Shown piece after piece: positions 25,716 through 36,530 of a stretch of 64,000 nt of DNA (the stretch's first letter is position 1; the number at the start of each line of letters is the position of its first letter). The stretch comes from Ideonella alba (lineage in GTDB: Bacteria > Pseudomonadota > Gammaproteobacteria > Burkholderiales > Burkholderiaceae_C). The translations under genes were made by a program, and so were the position numbers. The stretch lies in contig NZ_JAGQDF010000002.1 in assembly GCF_018069875.1 (NCBI RefSeq), positions 62,001 through 126,000 of the forward strand, given 5' to 3'. The notes beneath the pieces were generated by a model. That model had not been told where the DNA came from. It saw only the letters and a program-made list of their open reading frames with translations, and did no database searches.

Positions 25716-28529
25716 TCAGAACGCCTGCTCCAGGCGCACGAACCAGCGGCGGCCGATCGTGTCGTAGGTCTGCACGTCGACGTTGCCGTTCAGCTGGAAC
25801 TGGTAGGCCAGCGGCGGCTGCTTGTCGCCCACGTTGTTCACACCGACGATGACCTTGGTCTTGGTCTTCTCCATGCTGTAGGAGACGGCCACGTCGTGGT
25901 AGGTCACGCCACCCTGGCGAACCAGAACGGTCGGGCAGGTCGCCGTCGAGCAGAAGTTGGCGTCCTTGCTGTTGCTGATGTTGGTGCTGCTGATGTAGCG
26001 CGAGGTCCACAGCACGCCGAACGGGCCCATGCCCCACTGCACGTTGCCGGAAATGCGCCACTTGGCGAAGTTGCCGTAGCTCGGATCCAGCGTGCCAGCG
26101 GCTTCCTGTTCGACACCGTCACCCAGGTCGTACTTGAAGCTCTTGGTGTAGCTGGTGTCCAGACCCACGCGGAAGCGGCCGTAGGCGGTGGGCGGCAGCA
26201 TGTAGCGCAGCGACACATCAATACCGTTGGTCTTGATGTAGCCGGCGTTCAGGTTGGACAGATCCATGTTGTCGATCTGGCCAGTGCCCGGGTCACGCTT
26301 GATGCGGTTGCAGAAGGCGTCGGACGGCGTGTTCAGGCAGGCCTTGGCGATCGTGGTCGGGTCGCCGGAGGTGATCGCGTCGTCGAGGCGGTAGTTCCAG
26401 TAGTCGGCCGTGACAGAGAAGCCCTTGATCAGGCTCGAGTCATAGACGAAGCCCAGGGTGAACACCTTGCCCTGTTCAGGCTTGAGGTTCTTGTTGCCAC
26501 CCAGGAAGCCCAGGATCTGCGAGTTGTCCTGATCGTAGCCGCTGTTCGGCGGGATGTACTGGCAAGCGCGGCTGTAGCCGGGCTCGTTGCCGGTGGCCGT
26601 CTGGCAGGGATCGATGAAGGTGGGGAAGGTGCCCTGCGTGGCGCCGAAGCGGTCATTGATGGTCGGGGCGCGGAAGACCTGCGACGCCGTACCACGCACC
26701 ATCAGGTCGGCGACCGGACGGTACTCCAGCTTGGCGGAGCTGTTGGTCGTGCTGCCGAAGCTGTCGTAGCTCGACAGGCGGCTGCCCAGCGTCAGGTTCA
26801 GGGCCTTGGCGCCCGGCATGTCCTTCAGCAGCGGAATGAACAGCTCACCGAACACTTCCTTGACGTTCTGCGTGCCAGAGGTGTCGCCACCGCAGGTCTC
26901 GGCCGCCAGCAGGCAGGAGTTGTAGGTCGGCGGCACATAGCGCGTCAGTTCATCGACCTTCACGCTCAGGTCCGACTTGCTGTAGGTAGCGCCCACGGCG
27001 GCCTGGATCGTGCCCGGGGTCCACTTGTAGACGTCACCGGTCATCACCAGGTCCAACGTGCGTTCGTTGGTGGAGGTGAAGTTGGTGTAGCCCACCGAGA
27101 ACGGCGTCAGGCCGACCAGCGAGGCCTGGCCCGTGGCGTTGTCGGCCGTGACGTTGAAGATGTTGAACGCGTCGTTGGTCAGCGCGTTCTGCAGCAGGCC
27201 GCCGTTGATGTAGCCGCTGACGCCGGTGTTCTGGCGGTAGCCCTGGTAGGTGTAGGCCAGGTCCCAGGTCCAGGAGCTGTCGGCGACGGCACCGCGCGCA
27301 CCCAGGGTCATCTGGCTCAGGGTGGTGGCGTTGTTCGACTGGCGCTTGCCCAGGTCGACCGGGCGCACCTGCATGTTCGTGCCAGCGGCACCGCCAGCCG
27401 AGGTGGAGCCGAAACGGATGCCGAACGGGTTGTTGGCGCTGGTGGCCCAGCCGTCGTTGGCCGCCACCATGGGCAGCGGGGCGATCTGGAAGCCGGACGT
27501 GGTGCGGTTGTGCAGCACGGTGGCGAACAGCTCGACCGCGTCAGACGCCTGGTAGGAGGCGTCGACGAACAGGCTGGCACGCTCCTGCGGGGTCAGGGCC
27601 AGGTTCTGCGGCTGGTAGTCGTAGGAGTCGGTGGCGCTGGAGTAGCAGCGGAAGTCGTCCAGCGAGGTGCCGGCGGCGCCGGTCTTGCGGGTCAGGCGGA
27701 TGGTCGAGCCGGCGCAGCCGAACTGCTCGGCAGCGGTCTTGCCGTTGGGCAGCACGGTGCTGGCCGGCAGCGAGATGCGGCCTTGCGGGGTGGAGCTCGA
27801 ACCCAGCTTCAGGGTGTTGACCACGCCGTCATACGTGTACCAGTACAGGGCATGCGCCGAGAACTTGCGGTCGCCGGAGCGGACCAGGCCCTGCTTGTTG
27901 AAGTTCAGGCCGGCCATCACGTGGCCCTTGTCGGTGGAGGTACCGAAGGTCAGCTCGAGGTTCTTGGTCTCGGCGTCGCCCTTGCCCGACACGCCGTACT
28001 GGGCGGCGGCATTGAAGCCGGTGAAGTTCTTCTGGGTGATGATGTTGACCACACCACCGATGGCATCCGAACCATAGGTGGCACCGGCACCCTGCTTCAG
28101 GATGTCAACGCGCTCGATCAGGTTCAGCGGGATGGAGTTGACGTCGAAGCCGGCGCCCAGGCGGCGGCCGTCCAGCAGCACCAGGGTGCGCTCGGAGCCC
28201 AGGCCGCGCAGCGAGATGGTGGACGCGCCATCACCACCGCCGTTGTTGACCTGCGGGTTGGTCGCCGCACCGGCGATCGACGGCAGTTGCTGGAGCAGCG
28301 CACCGATCGAGACCACGCCCGACTGCTGGATCTGCTCACGGTTGACCACCTGCACCGGCGCCGCGGCTTCGGCGTCGATACGGCGGACACGCGAACCGGT
28401 CACCTCCACGCGCTCGGCGGTCGGGGTGTCGGTGGGGGCGGTCTGCGCCTGCGCCATCGGGCTGAACGCCGTGACGCCGCCGCCGAACGCCACCAGCAGG
28501 CTGGAGCATAGTTTCGTGCGATTGAACAT
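25716..28529 (-). CDS. TonB-dependent outer-membrane receptor
   Basis: 937 residues. A signal peptide (MFNRTKLCSSLLVAFGGG, cleaved near AQAQT) is followed by a TonB-box-like ERVEVTGSRVRR and a plug domain with QIQQSGVVSIGALLQQLPSI, LRGLGSERTLVLLDGRRLG and GATYGSDAIGGVVNIITQ. The rest is a 22-strand-type barrel ending RRWFVRLEQAF with the terminal Phe needed for insertion. No N-terminal signalling (STN) domain, so no direct sigma-factor signalling is expected. AAGGAGT at good spacing supports ATG 28529 over the GTG at 28538. The ligand is unknown. Confidence 0.92.
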   Translation of the reverse strand: MFNRTKLCSSLLVAFGGGVTAFSPMAQAQTAPTDTPTAERVEVTGSRVRRIDAEAAAPVQVVNREQIQQSGVVSIGALLQQLPSIAGAATNPQVNNGGGDGASTISLRGLGSERTLVLLDGRRLGAGFDVNSIPLNLIERVDILKQGAGATYGSDAIGGVVNIITQKNFTGFNAAAQYGVSGKGDAETKNLELTFGTSTDKGHVMAGLNFNKQGLVRSGDRKFSAHALYWYTYDGVVNTLKLGSSSTPQGRISLPASTVLPNGKTAAEQFGCAGSTIRLTRKTGAAGTSLDDFRCYSSATDSYDYQPQNLALTPQERASLFVDASYQASDAVELFATVLHNRTTSGFQIAPLPMVAANDGWATSANNPFGIRFGSTSAGGAAGTNMQVRPVDLGKRQSNNATTLSQMTLGARGAVADSSWTWDLAYTYQGYRQNTGVSGYINGGLLQNALTNDAFNIFNVTADNATGQASLVGLTPFSVGYTNFTSTNERTLDLVMTGDVYKWTPGTIQAAVGATYSKSDLSVKVDELTRYVPPTYNSCLLAAETCGGDTSGTQNVKEVFGELFIPLLKDMPGAKALNLTLGSRLSSYDSFGSTTNSSAKLEYRPVADLMVRGTASQVFRAPTINDRFGATQGTFPTFIDPCQTATGNEPGYSRACQYIPPNSGYDQDNSQILGFLGGNKNLKPEQGKVFTLGFVYDSSLIKGFSVTADYWNYRLDDAITSGDPTTIAKACLNTPSDAFCNRIKRDPGTGQIDNMDLSNLNAGYIKTNGIDVSLRYMLPPTAYGRFRVGLDTSYTKSFKYDLGDGVEQEAAGTLDPSYGNFAKWRISGNVQWGMGPFGVLWTSRYISSTNISNSKDANFCSTATCPTVLVRQGGVTYHDVAVSYSMEKTKTKVIVGVNNVGDKQPPLAYQFQLNGNVDVQTYDTIGRRWFVRLEQAF

Positions 28530-28818
28530 GGATGCCACTCCTTTGATCTGAAAAGAATTGATCGATAGACCCAGTCATGAAGCAAGGGCCATGCCGTCTT
28601 GTGAAGTTTCGTGTCCTTGCTTCAACGGACCGTGAACGGATTGTGGCGAGTGCCCTCTTGTCCAGTCATGCGGTTAACCCTTTTTGCATCTCATTCCGGT
28701 CCGCTGTGTTGCAAAAAAACTTCAACGTTCATGGGGGTCACGGACGAGCGCCAAACGCGCGTCGCCCGGTGGGGCGACACGCATCAAGACAGGCCGGCGG
28801 ACGCGGCCGCTCGCGGGG
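28530..28818. other. Intergenic leader region upstream of the receptor gene
   Basis: 289 bases without a convincing gene. Locally it is less GC-rich and holds short A/T runs (GCAAAAAAACTTC near 28712). It should contain the promoter of the receptor gene on the minus strand and the 3' end of the ABC operon. I could not identify a confident promoter or operator. Confidence 0.4.
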
Positions 28819-30660
<1,842 letters not shown>

Positions 30661-30672
30661 GGGGCGCTCGCG

Positions 30673-32121
30673 TCAGGCTTTCTTGGGAACGGCGGCCACG
30701 CGCGGGCGGAAGGCCCGGGCGCGCGGGTCGAAGGCGTCGCGCACGCCGTCGGCGAACAGGTTGGCGGCCAACACCAGCGACACCATGAACACGAAGGCGG
30801 CGGCGAAGGGCCACCAGACCACCGGGTCGCGGCTCATCTCGTTGCGGGCGAAATTGATCATGCCGCCGAAGCTGTTCATCGACGGGTCGACGCCGACGCC
30901 CACATACGACAGCACGGCCTCATACAGGATCAGCGCGGAGAATTCGAGCACCGTGACGATCAGCATCAGGTGCGCCACGTTCGGGAAGATGTGGCGCGCC
31001 ATGATGCGCCAGTGGCCCACGCCGAAGGCGCTGGCGGCCTGCACGTACTCCAGCTCACGCAGCTTCAGGGTCTCGCCACGCAGCAGGCGGCACAGGCCGG
31101 CCCAGCCGGTCACGCCCAGCACCACGCACAGCAGGAAGAGCTTCAGGTCGGCGCGCTCGACGCCGGTCTCGAACAGTTCGGGGTGCTTGTCCAGGAACAC
31201 CTGCACCATCAGCACGCAGGCGGCGATCAGCAGGATGTTGGGGATCGAGGACAGCACGGTGTAGAGGTACTGGATCAGTTCGTCCACCCAGCCCTTGAAG
31301 TAGCCGGCCATGATGCCCAGCGTCACCGCCAGCGGCAGCGTGGCCAGCGTGGCCAGCGTGCCGATGACGAAGGCGGTGCGGATGCTCTTGACCGACTGGT
31401 AGAGCACGTCGTTGCCGGTGATGTCGGTGCCGAACACGTGGTAGGCCCCGTTGAGCGTGACCACCGGGCCGAGCAGCAGGCCCAGGATCAGCACGGTCAG
31501 ACCGGCGACATGCCAGGGCACTGGCAAGCGCTGCTGGCGCACGTCCTGCCAGGTCTGCGCCAGCGGCGTGCCGCGGGCCCGGCCGATCAGCAGCAGGCCC
31601 AGCAGGCACAGCATCGCGGCGCCCAGGGCCCCGGCGACCAGCCCCTTGAGCACCCGCGCCGTGACATCACCCGCCCATTCAGCCGCCGGGTTGCTCAGGT
31701 GGGCACCGCCATAGGTCAGCCGCGGCGCGACGCGCTGCACCTTGCCATCGATGGTTTCCGACTCCTTGGTGAAGCGCACATAGGCCAGCGGCACCGAGTA
31801 GGTGGCCTCGCGGGCTTCGGCCGCCGAGGCCATCAGCGCATCCAGCACCGACTTCACGCGGGTGTCGTAGGCCACCGTGCCGGCCGGCGCACCTGGCGTT
31901 GGCGGCAATTGCGGACGGAAGTGCAGGCTGTCGGCCAGGGTCAGCAGCAGGCACAGCACGAGCACGACGCTGGAGGCCAGCGCCGGGCCGTTCTGGAAGA
32001 CTTTGGCCCAGTTGGCGCGCAGGTTGGCGCGGCGGCGCACCATCAGGCCGTAGCCCACCGCGGCGGCGATCAGCAGCCAGATCGCCACGTCGGTCCAGAG
32101 AAGAACGAATTTCGGCATCAC
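30673..32121 (-). CDS. Peptide-type ABC transporter permease (YejE/DppC-like)
   Basis: 482 residues. An inner-membrane permease with an unusually long N-terminal region: several helices (about 10-60 and 150-230) enclosing an extracytoplasmic loop precede the BPD_transp_1 domain. The domain begins near VKSIRTAFVIGTLATLATLP and contains the EAA loop GETLKLRELEYVQAASAFGV. The extended N-terminus resembles YejE rather than OppC/DppC. It follows the first permease after 22 bases. The probable substrate is oligopeptides, by family only. Confidence 0.9.
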   Translation of the reverse strand: MMPKFVLLWTDVAIWLLIAAAVGYGLMVRRRANLRANWAKVFQNGPALASSVVLVLCLLLTLADSLHFRPQLPPTPGAPAGTVAYDTRVKSVLDALMASAAEAREATYSVPLAYVRFTKESETIDGKVQRVAPRLTYGGAHLSNPAAEWAGDVTARVLKGLVAGALGAAMLCLLGLLLIGRARGTPLAQTWQDVRQQRLPVPWHVAGLTVLILGLLLGPVVTLNGAYHVFGTDITGNDVLYQSVKSIRTAFVIGTLATLATLPLAVTLGIMAGYFKGWVDELIQYLYTVLSSIPNILLIAACVLMVQVFLDKHPELFETGVERADLKLFLLCVVLGVTGWAGLCRLLRGETLKLRELEYVQAASAFGVGHWRIMARHIFPNVAHLMLIVTVLEFSALILYEAVLSYVGVGVDPSMNSFGGMINFARNEMSRDPVVWWPFAAAFVFMVSLVLAANLFADGVRDAFDPRARAFRPRVAAVPKKA

Positions 32122-32143
32122 CGTGTTCCTTGCAGCGGTGGCG

Positions 32144-33127
32144 TCAGCCCAGGCGGACGCGCGGATCGACCCAGGTGTAGGCCAGGTCGATCAGGATGTA
32201 GGTGGCGATGTAGAGCAGCGAGCCCACGAACACCATGGTGCGCACGATCGCGAAGTCCTGCTTGCTGATCGCCTCGATCACGTAGGCGCCCAGGCCCGGG
32301 ATGCCGAAGAAGCTCTCGAACACCAGGCTGCCCATGAACACATACGGCAGGTAGCCGCCGGCGCTGGTGATGATCGGGATCAGCGCGTTGCGCAGCACAT
32401 GGCGGAACATCACCACCGTTTCGGACAGGCCCTTGGCGCGCGCGGTGCGCACGTAGTCCTTGCCGATCTCCTCCAGAAACATCGCCCGGTACAGGCGCGC
32501 CTCGGCACCCAGTCGGGCCAGCGCCGACAGCAGCACCGGCAGGATCAGGAAGCGCACCGCATCCAGCCCCGCCGCATAGCCCGAGATCGGCACCAGCTTC
32601 AGCACCCGCGAGAACAGGTACTGGCCGACGATGATGTAGAAGAGGCTGGAGATCGACAGCATCAGCACGCACAGCACCACGCCCCACAGGTCCAGCCGGG
32701 TATGGCGGAACATCACCAGCAGCAGCGCGAAAGCCGTGCTGGCAATGACCTGCAGGATGAAGATCGGCAGCGCCAGCTGGATGCTGACCCACATGCGGCT
32801 GGCCACCTCGTGGCCGATGTCACCGGCGCTTTCGCCGTCGGCACGCCCGAACTTCAGCTGGAACAGCGAGACCGAGCGGTCGTAGAAGATCGTGTCGGTG
32901 AAGCGCTCCAGGCCCACGCGCTGGTCGTTGAGGTACAGCGGCTTGTCATAGCCGCGCTCGACCTTCCACTTCTCGATCAGCTCCTGGGTGACACGCTTGC
33001 CGCCGATGTTCAGGCGGGCCATGTCGTCCGGCGTGTTGACCGTGAAGAACAGGAAGAAGGTGGCCAGGTTCACGCCCAGCAGGATCACGACGCCGTAGAG
33101 CAGGCGGCGGATGGTGTACGCAATCAT
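32144..33127 (-). CDS. Peptide-type ABC transporter permease (YejB/DppB-like)
   Basis: 327 residues. MIAYTIRRLLYGVVILLGVN is the classic first helix of DppB/OppB permeases. A periplasmic loop includes KWKVERGYDKPLYLNDQR. The permease core has the EAA loop RAMFLEEIGKDYVRTARAKG and GIPGLGAYVIEAI. I use the ATG at 33127; the frame is open further upstream but overlaps the binding-protein gene. It lies 16 bases after the binding-protein stop. Confidence 0.92.
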   Translation of the reverse strand: MIAYTIRRLLYGVVILLGVNLATFFLFFTVNTPDDMARLNIGGKRVTQELIEKWKVERGYDKPLYLNDQRVGLERFTDTIFYDRSVSLFQLKFGRADGESAGDIGHEVASRMWVSIQLALPIFILQVIASTAFALLLVMFRHTRLDLWGVVLCVLMLSISSLFYIIVGQYLFSRVLKLVPISGYAAGLDAVRFLILPVLLSALARLGAEARLYRAMFLEEIGKDYVRTARAKGLSETVVMFRHVLRNALIPIITSAGGYLPYVFMGSLVFESFFGIPGLGAYVIEAISKQDFAIVRTMVFVGSLLYIATYILIDLAYTWVDPRVRLG

Positions 33128-33143
33128 CGTGTGCTCTCGTCGA

Positions 33144-35399
33144 TCAGGCCAGGACTTCGCCGCGGGCGTTGGTGCGCTCGCGCTTGCGCAGCGCGCGCCG
33201 CGCCACCACCACGCCCGCCACGACGACGGCCAGCAGCGCCAGCAGCGGCCACCAGACCGGACGGTTCCAGCGCGCCACGGCCTCGGCACGCTGCTGGGCA
33301 TCCAGGCGCAGGTAGCGGCCGTGGTCGCGGATCAGGATGGCCGGCTTGGAGTTCTTGATCCAGCCGTGCACCGCCGCCGACGCGTAGGGGTAGAAGCCGA
33401 AGCTCCAGGGCGCGTCGTCCTGCAGGATGCGCACCATGCGGTCGATCAGGGCCTGCTTGGCGGGGCCGTCGTCCATGGTCTTGAGCTGGGCGAACAGCTT
33501 GTCGTACTCTGGGTTCTGGTAGTTCGAGGTGTTCTCGCCGTCGGACACGCTCTTCGAGTTCGGGCCGTAGAGCAGGAACAGGAAGTTCTCGGCGTCCGGG
33601 TAATCGGCGTTCCAGCCCAGCCAGAAGACCTGGTGCTTGCCCTTGCGGACCTTGTCCTGGAACTGGTTGTTGTCGGTGGCGCGCACCTCCAGCTGGATGC
33701 CCAGCTTGGCGAACTGCTTGACCACCCAATCGATCTCGGGCTTGCGCTCCGGCGTGGCCGGCGCGTAGTAGTCGTAGTTGATGACCAGTGGCTTGCCGCT
33801 GCTGGCCTCGCGGCCGTCGGGGTAGCCGGCCTCGACCATCAGCTTCTTCGCGTCCTCGATCGTGCGGCGCACGTACTGGCCGTCGACCAGCTTGTGGGTC
33901 ACCGGATTGACGCCCTCGGGCTGGCCCTCGCGCGAGCCGGGGATGCCCTGGGGCAGCGGGCTCATCGCGGTCAGGCCGGCCTTCTTCGGGAAGATCTTCG
34001 AGTACTCCTCCCAGTCGATCGCGATGGAGATCGCCTGGCGCAGCTTGCGGTTGCGCTCGCGCAGCTGCGGCGTGTCGCCATAGCCGATCACCGGGTCGAT
34101 CATGTTGAAGCCGATGATGTAGCTGTTGACGTCGCTGTACTGGCCGAAGTCGAAACCCTTGGCGGTGTAGTCGGCACGGACCTCGTCGGAGTCGTCCATC
34201 TCGACCAGGTAGGCCTTGCCGGTGTCGGTGCGCTCGAAGACCTCGAGGTCGTAGTAGCCGTCGCGGAACTTGTTCTTCTGGGGCGTGGCCTCGCGCTCCA
34301 CGGTGGCGACGATGGTGTCGATGAAGGGCGTGGGCTTGCCGCAGTCGGCCAGCAGGCCCTTGGCCTTGTCCTCGTCGGTGCCCTCGCACGGGTAGGGCAC
34401 GCCGCGGTAGTTCGGATTGCGCTGCATCGTGATGCGGCGGTCCTTGACGTACTCGGTGACCATGTAGGGGCCGGTGCCCACCGGCCACATGTCCAGCGTC
34501 AGGCCGCGCGCGGCCATGCCCGGCTGGGCGTAGAACGCATCGGCCTCCCAGGGGATGGGAGCCGTGAAGGTCATCTGCATCCAGTACTTCCACTGCGGGT
34601 ACTTGCCATGCAGGCGGATGCGCAGCAGGTGCTTCTCGGGCGCGGTGGCGCCGGCCAGCGGCCAGCGGCGGAAGTCCAGGAAGGGCTTGTCGAGGCTGGC
34701 CGGGTCAGTGCCGGCGCGCAGCTTCTTGTCCTCGGCCTTGACCAGGTCACCGTATTCCTTCAGGCCGACCACGTACTCCGAGAAGATGCCGAAGATGGGC
34801 GTGGTGATGCGGGTCGTGGCGTGGCGCTTGAGCGCATAGACGAAGTCTTCGGCCACCAGTTCGCGGGTGCCGGTGTGCTCGAAGTCCATCACCGAGCGCC
34901 GCTCCCCGATGTCGCCCGGCTTCATCGCGTGGTAGCGGTAGTTGCCACGCTCGTCCTTGGCAAAGGCCGGGTGCGGCTGGAACAGGATGCCCTTGCGGAT
35001 CGGCACCTCGTAGACGCTCTCGGCGACCTGCTCGCCCGGGGCGTCTTCGTCCAGTTCCTTGCCGCTCTTGTCGTAATAGCGCGGCTTGACGACCTGCTCG
35101 GCCGACTTGGGCACCAGCTCGAACGGGCGCTTCAGGTAGTGGTAGCCGTAGGGCGGCTCGTAGACCTGGTAGGTGACCAGGGTGTCGTTCGACCAGTACG
35201 AGGCGGTGGGGTCCAGGTGCCGCGGGGTGTTCTCGATCATCGCCGAGTGGATGACGTTGCGGCTGGCTTCGCCACGCACCCACGGGCTGTTGTCGCAGCC
35301 CGCCAGACCCAGCAGCGCAGCCAGCCCCATCGCGGGTGCCCAAAGCGCCCGGACACGGCGCAACGCCGTGAACACACCGACCATGCGGAGTACCCCCAT
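33144..35399 (-). CDS. ABC transporter substrate-binding lipoprotein, family 5, with C-terminal membrane anchor
   Basis: 751 residues from ATG 35399. A lipoprotein signal ends LAALLGLAGC (lipidated Cys35). The long SBP_bac_5 domain shows NVIHSAMIENTPRHLDPTAS, ELVAEDFVYALKRHAT, WPVGTGPYMVTEYVKDRRIT and FWLGWNADYPDAENFLFLLY. Near the C-terminus a hydrophobic segment (WWPLLALLAVVVAGVVVARR) and a basic tail form a probable transmembrane anchor, uncommon in binding proteins. First gene of the ABC operon; peptides are the likely ligand by family. Confidence 0.9.
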   Translation of the reverse strand: MGVLRMVGVFTALRRVRALWAPAMGLAALLGLAGCDNSPWVRGEASRNVIHSAMIENTPRHLDPTASYWSNDTLVTYQVYEPPYGYHYLKRPFELVPKSAEQVVKPRYYDKSGKELDEDAPGEQVAESVYEVPIRKGILFQPHPAFAKDERGNYRYHAMKPGDIGERRSVMDFEHTGTRELVAEDFVYALKRHATTRITTPIFGIFSEYVVGLKEYGDLVKAEDKKLRAGTDPASLDKPFLDFRRWPLAGATAPEKHLLRIRLHGKYPQWKYWMQMTFTAPIPWEADAFYAQPGMAARGLTLDMWPVGTGPYMVTEYVKDRRITMQRNPNYRGVPYPCEGTDEDKAKGLLADCGKPTPFIDTIVATVEREATPQKNKFRDGYYDLEVFERTDTGKAYLVEMDDSDEVRADYTAKGFDFGQYSDVNSYIIGFNMIDPVIGYGDTPQLRERNRKLRQAISIAIDWEEYSKIFPKKAGLTAMSPLPQGIPGSREGQPEGVNPVTHKLVDGQYVRRTIEDAKKLMVEAGYPDGREASSGKPLVINYDYYAPATPERKPEIDWVVKQFAKLGIQLEVRATDNNQFQDKVRKGKHQVFWLGWNADYPDAENFLFLLYGPNSKSVSDGENTSNYQNPEYDKLFAQLKTMDDGPAKQALIDRMVRILQDDAPWSFGFYPYASAAVHGWIKNSKPAILIRDHGRYLRLDAQQRAEAVARWNRPVWWPLLALLAVVVAGVVVARRALRKRERTNARGEVLA

Positions 35400-35475
35400 A
35401 CGGCACCGTTGCGGCCACGGATAAGGCCATCGACGGCGGAACAAAAGAAAAGCGCCTTCCACAACCCCTGCTTGT

Positions 35476-35491
35476 AGCGAAGGCCGGGCCA
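35476..35491 (-). promoter_or_regulatory. Candidate sigma-54 (-24/-12) promoter of the peptide ABC operon
   Basis: On the minus strand TGGCCCGGCCTTCGCT matches TGGCAC-N5-TTGCW at all but two defined positions and keeps the GG and GC dinucleotides 10 bases apart. It lies 77 bases before the ATG. GGTGC half-sites occur about 85-145 bases further upstream (35575-35621). Confidence 0.4.
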
Positions 35492-35639
35492 GGCGATAGC
35501 GGCAGATTCTATGCGGCCGGCAGGAGGCGAAACTAAGGGTTTACTCAGCCGTCATAGGGGGTTAACCCCAAAACGCACCACTCAATGCACCACGGAGCGT
35601 CGAAATGACGCCTTATGGTGCCTGGCAGGTGTCAGAGTC

Positions 35640-36530
35640 TCACCAGCCAAGCAGGACATTGCGTCCTTCGACCAGCAACTGGGCCCGCTGACCGAAGGGC
35701 ATGCAGATCTTGGTGGGCACATGGCCGAAGGGCACACCGGTCAGGATCGGCGTGTCGCAGTGGCTGCGCACGCAGGCGATGGCACTCTTGAGCGAATAGC
35801 CATGGTCCATCGGTGAGGGCCGCCAATCGGAGAAGGCGCCCAGCAGCACCGCCTTCTGCGCCGCCAGCAAGCCGGCCTGGTGCAATTGCAGCAGCATGCG
35901 CTCCACCCGGTAGGGGTGCTCGGCCACGTCCTCGAGGAACAGGATGCCGCCCTTGACCCGGGGCCAGTGCGGCGTGCCCAGCAGGCTGCACAGCACCGTC
36001 AGGTTGCCACCCCACAGCAGGCCCTTGGCCTGCAGACCGTCGAAGCCGGCCTCGGTGCGAAAGCCCACCGCCTCCAGCTCACCCGACATCGCCTCGCAGA
36101 AGCAGTCGGGCGTGATCTCGTCCAAGGTGTCGCGGCCGAAGTCATCGGCGGCCATCGGCCCGCACCAGCTGGCCGCACCGGTGTGCGCCAGCAGGCCCAT
36201 CTGCAGTGCGGTCAGGTCGCTGTAGCCCACCCAGCGGGTGCCCTGCTCCACGCTGCGGGCCAGCAGCGCCCAGTCGATGCAGTCCAGCAGCCGGGTGATG
36301 CCGTAGCCACCACGACCGGGCATGGCGATCGACGGCGCCGCGGCCGCCACGCGGTGGATCGCAGCCAGCCGCGTCTCGTCGTCGCCCGCAAAGCGCTGAC
36401 GCCGGGCCAGCAGCGACTCATCGCGCGACACGTTGAAGCCCAGCGCCTTGAGCCGCTTGACGGCCAGGCTCATCGTGGCCGCGCGGGGCAGCAGGCCGGA
36501 GGGGCTGTACAGGATCAGCGAGTCGCTCAT
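35640..36530 (-). CDS. LD-carboxypeptidase (muramoyltetrapeptide carboxypeptidase, S66 family)
   Basis: 296 residues. Cytoplasmic serine peptidase that trims the terminal D-Ala from recycled murein tetrapeptides. N-terminal LILYSPSGLLPRAATMSLAV, then AMPGRGGYGITRLLDCIDW and WVGYSDLTALQMGLLAHTGA containing the nucleophile Ser. The acid/His part includes LLWGGNLTVLCSLLGTPHW and GVPFGHVP. I chose ATG 36530, which overlaps the tadA stop (ATGA). The symbol ldcA would fit by homology. Confidence 0.88.
   Translation of the reverse strand: MSDSLILYSPSGLLPRAATMSLAVKRLKALGFNVSRDESLLARRQRFAGDDETRLAAIHRVAAAAPSIAMPGRGGYGITRLLDCIDWALLARSVEQGTRWVGYSDLTALQMGLLAHTGAASWCGPMAADDFGRDTLDEITPDCFCEAMSGELEAVGFRTEAGFDGLQAKGLLWGGNLTVLCSLLGTPHWPRVKGGILFLEDVAEHPYRVERMLLQLHQAGLLAAQKAVLLGAFSDWRPSPMDHGYSLKSAIACVRSHCDTPILTGVPFGHVPTKICMPFGQRAQLLVEGRNVLLGW

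Noticed and set aside
25680..28511. 943-codon plus-strand open frame opposite the TonB-dependent receptor
   Set aside because: Val/Gly/Arg-rich shadow; the receptor frame has a signal peptide, plug and C-terminal Phe.
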